The position numbers were made by a program, and so were the translations under genes. The notes below the pieces were generated by a model. That model was not told the origin of the DNA, did no database searches, and was given only the letters and a program-made list of their open reading frames with translations. Shown here one piece after another: positions 62,887-64,000 of a stretch of DNA of 64,000 bases. Within the stretch, counting starts at the first letter, position 1. The number at the start of each line of letters is the position of its first letter. The DNA is taken from the NCBI GenBank assembly GCA_026162565.1, contig JAOEIQ010000013.1:1-64000 (forward strand), in the 5' to 3' direction. This DNA is from Flavobacteriaceae bacterium NBU2973 (lineage in GTDB: Bacteria; Bacteroidota; Bacteroidia; Flavobacteriales; Flavobacteriaceae).

Positions 62887-63036
62887 ATGGCAAAACAAGG
62901 ACGCGAAAAAAACACCAAAAATAAAGCAAAGCATGCAAAACTAATGGCACGCAAGAAAAATAAGTTAAAGTCTGAAAAAGAAGCGCGTCAAGCTAAACTT
63001 AAAGCAATAATTAAAAAGGCTAATCAGAAATTATAA
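62887..63036 (+). CDS. Small basic Lys-rich protein
   Basis: The protein has 49 residues from the ATG at 62887: MAKQGREKNTKNKAKHAKLM then ARKKNKLKSEKEARQAKLKA. It is very basic, with no hydrophobic segment and likely helical. The longer reading from 62851 has an unrelated hydrophobic start, so this start is preferred. The composition suggests nucleic acid or ribosome association. The family is unknown to me. Confidence 0.6.
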   Translation: MAKQGREKNTKNKAKHAKLMARKKNKLKSEKEARQAKLKAIIKKANQKL

Positions 63037-63038
63037 GC

Positions 63039-63134
63039 TTATTTATCGTAAGATCTAATAAGGAGAACTGCCCAAATAATAACACAAACAGAAACAAAAA
63101 TCGATAAGTATAGTACAATCTCGTTAGGACTCAT
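63039..63134 (-). CDS. Very small single-helix membrane protein
   Basis: The protein has 31 residues: MSPNEIVLYLSIFVSVCVII then WAVLLIRSYDK. It is one transmembrane helix flanked by charged ends. It overlaps the 3' end of the 63124-63309 gene by 11 bp on the same strand, which suggests coupling. Its reality rests on this pattern alone. Confidence 0.45.
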   Translation of the reverse strand: MSPNEIVLYLSIFVSVCVIIWAVLLIRSYDK

Positions 63135-63309
63135 TCTTTGCTTGTTTTAAAACAATTACTAATCCGAGAATCGTTGGAACCCATAAACCAATAAATATTC
63201 CATGTAATTCGGCTCCAGTTAAAAATAAATATTCTGCAACGACGATAATAATAACACAAATAGCTATTATAAACACGTTTGAGCCACCTAACTTTTTAAA
63301 TGTATTCAT
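63124..63309 (-). CDS. Two-helix membrane protein, unknown
   Basis: The protein has 61 residues: a charged start (MNTFKKLGGSN), two helices (VFIIAICVIIIVVAEYLFL and LHGIFIGLWVPTILGLVIVL) and a short cytoplasmic end. No family recognised. Confidence 0.65.
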   Translation of the reverse strand: MNTFKKLGGSNVFIIAICVIIIVVAEYLFLTGAELHGIFIGLWVPTILGLVIVLKQAKNES

Positions 63310-63388
63310 ATAAATACGACTATTTTAGAACTACAATTTAGTATTTTTTTAATTAATACACACATTTCTTTTACTATTGTATAAGTGG

Positions 63389-63396
63389 TATCTTTG
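63389..63396 (+). promoter_or_regulatory. -7 box of the DUF2452 gene
   Basis: TATCTTTG matches TAnnTTTG, 14 bp before the ATG at 63411. No proper -33 box is seen. Confidence 0.45.
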
Positions 63397-63410
63397 AATA
63401 AAAAGATTGC

Positions 63411-63818
63411 ATGTCTAAAACAAAGAAACCTGATCAAGTAGTTTTTAACAAAGAGACGCAGCAATATGATGCCTCTTTAAAACCGTATGCTACCAATGTT
63501 GGTGCTCCAGCTATTGAAGTGACTGAAAATATTACTTGGAAAAACAGAAACATACATAAGGCAAACAAACAAATTAAGGCAAAATATCTTGAGTTAAAAG
63601 CTGCTTATGATAAAATGATGGAGGAGCTAGAATATAACAATCTAGTGTATAATGCACGTTTTAATTTTGAGCCTATTACTGGTGAAATTTATCATTTATA
63701 TAGAGATAAAAACGAACAACCTTTTTTATCTATTATAAAACCTGAAGAATGTAATTTTGATTTTGTGGGTAGTTTTTATTTAAATTCCGAGCAACTCTGG
63801 AAACGTATTGAAGACTAA
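63411..63818 (+). CDS. DUF2452 family protein
   Basis: The protein has 135 residues. It is helix-rich with conserved NVGAPAIEVTENITWKN, NYLVYNARFNFEPITGEIYHLY-type segment (here NNLVYNARFNFEPITGEI) and the end GSFYLNSEQLWKRI. The family is conserved in Bacteroidota and has unknown function. It converges with the pseudouridine synthase gene (6 bp between stops). Confidence 0.88.
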   Translation: MSKTKKPDQVVFNKETQQYDASLKPYATNVGAPAIEVTENITWKNRNIHKANKQIKAKYLELKAAYDKMMEELEYNNLVYNARFNFEPITGEIYHLYRDKNEQPFLSIIKPEECNFDFVGSFYLNSEQLWKRIED

Positions 63819-63823
63819 ATGCA

Positions 63824-64000
63824 TTACAAATTTCCGATTAATCTAGTTTCAATGACCTTACCAACAGGTAAGTTTAATTTTCTGTTACCAATTCTAACAC
63901 GAACTAATCGTAAGGTTGGGAATCCAACAGCAGCAGTCATTTTTCGAACTTGACGAAATTTACCTTCGGTAATAGTAATGGAGATCCATGAAGTTGGACC
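63824..64000 (-). CDS. RluE-like pseudouridine synthase, 5' end outside window
   Basis: The visible 58 residues on the minus strand carry the C-terminal RsuA/RluE block: [20 protein letters not shown] then [16 protein letters not shown]. They end in ETRLIGNL. These enzymes convert uridine to pseudouridine in rRNA. The catalytic Asp lies outside the window, so the exact target cannot be told. Confidence 0.85.
   Translation of the reverse strand, partial: GPTSWISITITEGKFRQVRKMTAAVGFPTLRLVRVRIGNRKLNLPVGKVIETRLIGNL

Overview
The window looks like chromosomal DNA of a marine-type Flavobacteriaceae (Bacteroidota). It is strongly AT-rich. Promoter-like sites follow the Bacteroidota TAnnTTTG (-7) pattern. 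It encodes a T9SS-sorted M14 peptidase with a type A C-terminal domain, and families typical of flavobacteria: DUF4290, DUF2911, DUF2452, YqgE, a Lacal_2735-like protein and a fused CcsBA. No species call is attempted.

Layout. 1-9.1 kb: two tandem, duplicated secreted M14 zinc carboxypeptidases on the minus strand; the first runs off the left edge through an 81-bp coding tandem repeat. 9.2-9.5 kb: a tRNA(CAU) gene with a 19-bp copy of its 3' part 162 bp away. 9.6-19.8 kb: housekeeping genes (START-like protein, class IV aminotransferase, YqgE, HU, a frameshifted fmt, recQ, an AAA_28 ATPase, DUF493, DUF4290, murA carrying Asp at the usual catalytic Cys, an M20 amidohydrolase and a SnoaL-like protein).

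19.9-34 kb: a co-directional light and photo-oxidative stress island of about 18 minus-strand genes in two tight operons. The distal operon runs TetR-like, AarF/UbiB kinase, flavin reductase, SDR-DUF2867, DUF2256, cry-DASH, a (6-4)-type photolyase without Fe-S cysteines, and a divergent cryptochrome. The proximal operon runs an unknown protein, TIGR03643, FolE, a 76-aa protein, an SDR, glutathione peroxidase, a Lacal_2735-like protein, TspO, SRPBCC and a CPD photolyase. The same bipartite element, GTTTAAC-N14-KTTAAAC, lies about 20 bp upstream of the first gene of each operon, so one regulator probably controls both. FolE could feed pterin synthesis for the folate antenna of the photolyases.

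34.3-53.7 kb: NIP-like aquaporin, DUF2911, a PIG-L deacetylase/small membrane protein/sodium symporter operon, a DUF2235 lipoprotein, a GntR-PD40 pair with a 12-bp palindromic operator, CorA, MscS, Maf, a UbiA prenyltransferase preceded by two 7-bp microsatellites, KdsC-like phosphatase, DUF2520 protein, truncated hemoglobin and a CcsBA fusion.

53.8-61.0 kb: a type I restriction-modification operon (hsdR-hsdS-prrC-hsdM) that embeds a clear PrrC-type anticodon nuclease. This is a two-layer defence system: if phage disables the restriction enzyme, the nuclease is expected to cut host tRNA. The gene order differs from the classic E. coli prr locus. 61.1-64 kb: DUF2188, a 0.5-kb non-coding repeat-rich gap, a HAD phosphatase, small proteins, DUF2452 and the 3' end of an RluE-like pseudouridine synthase.
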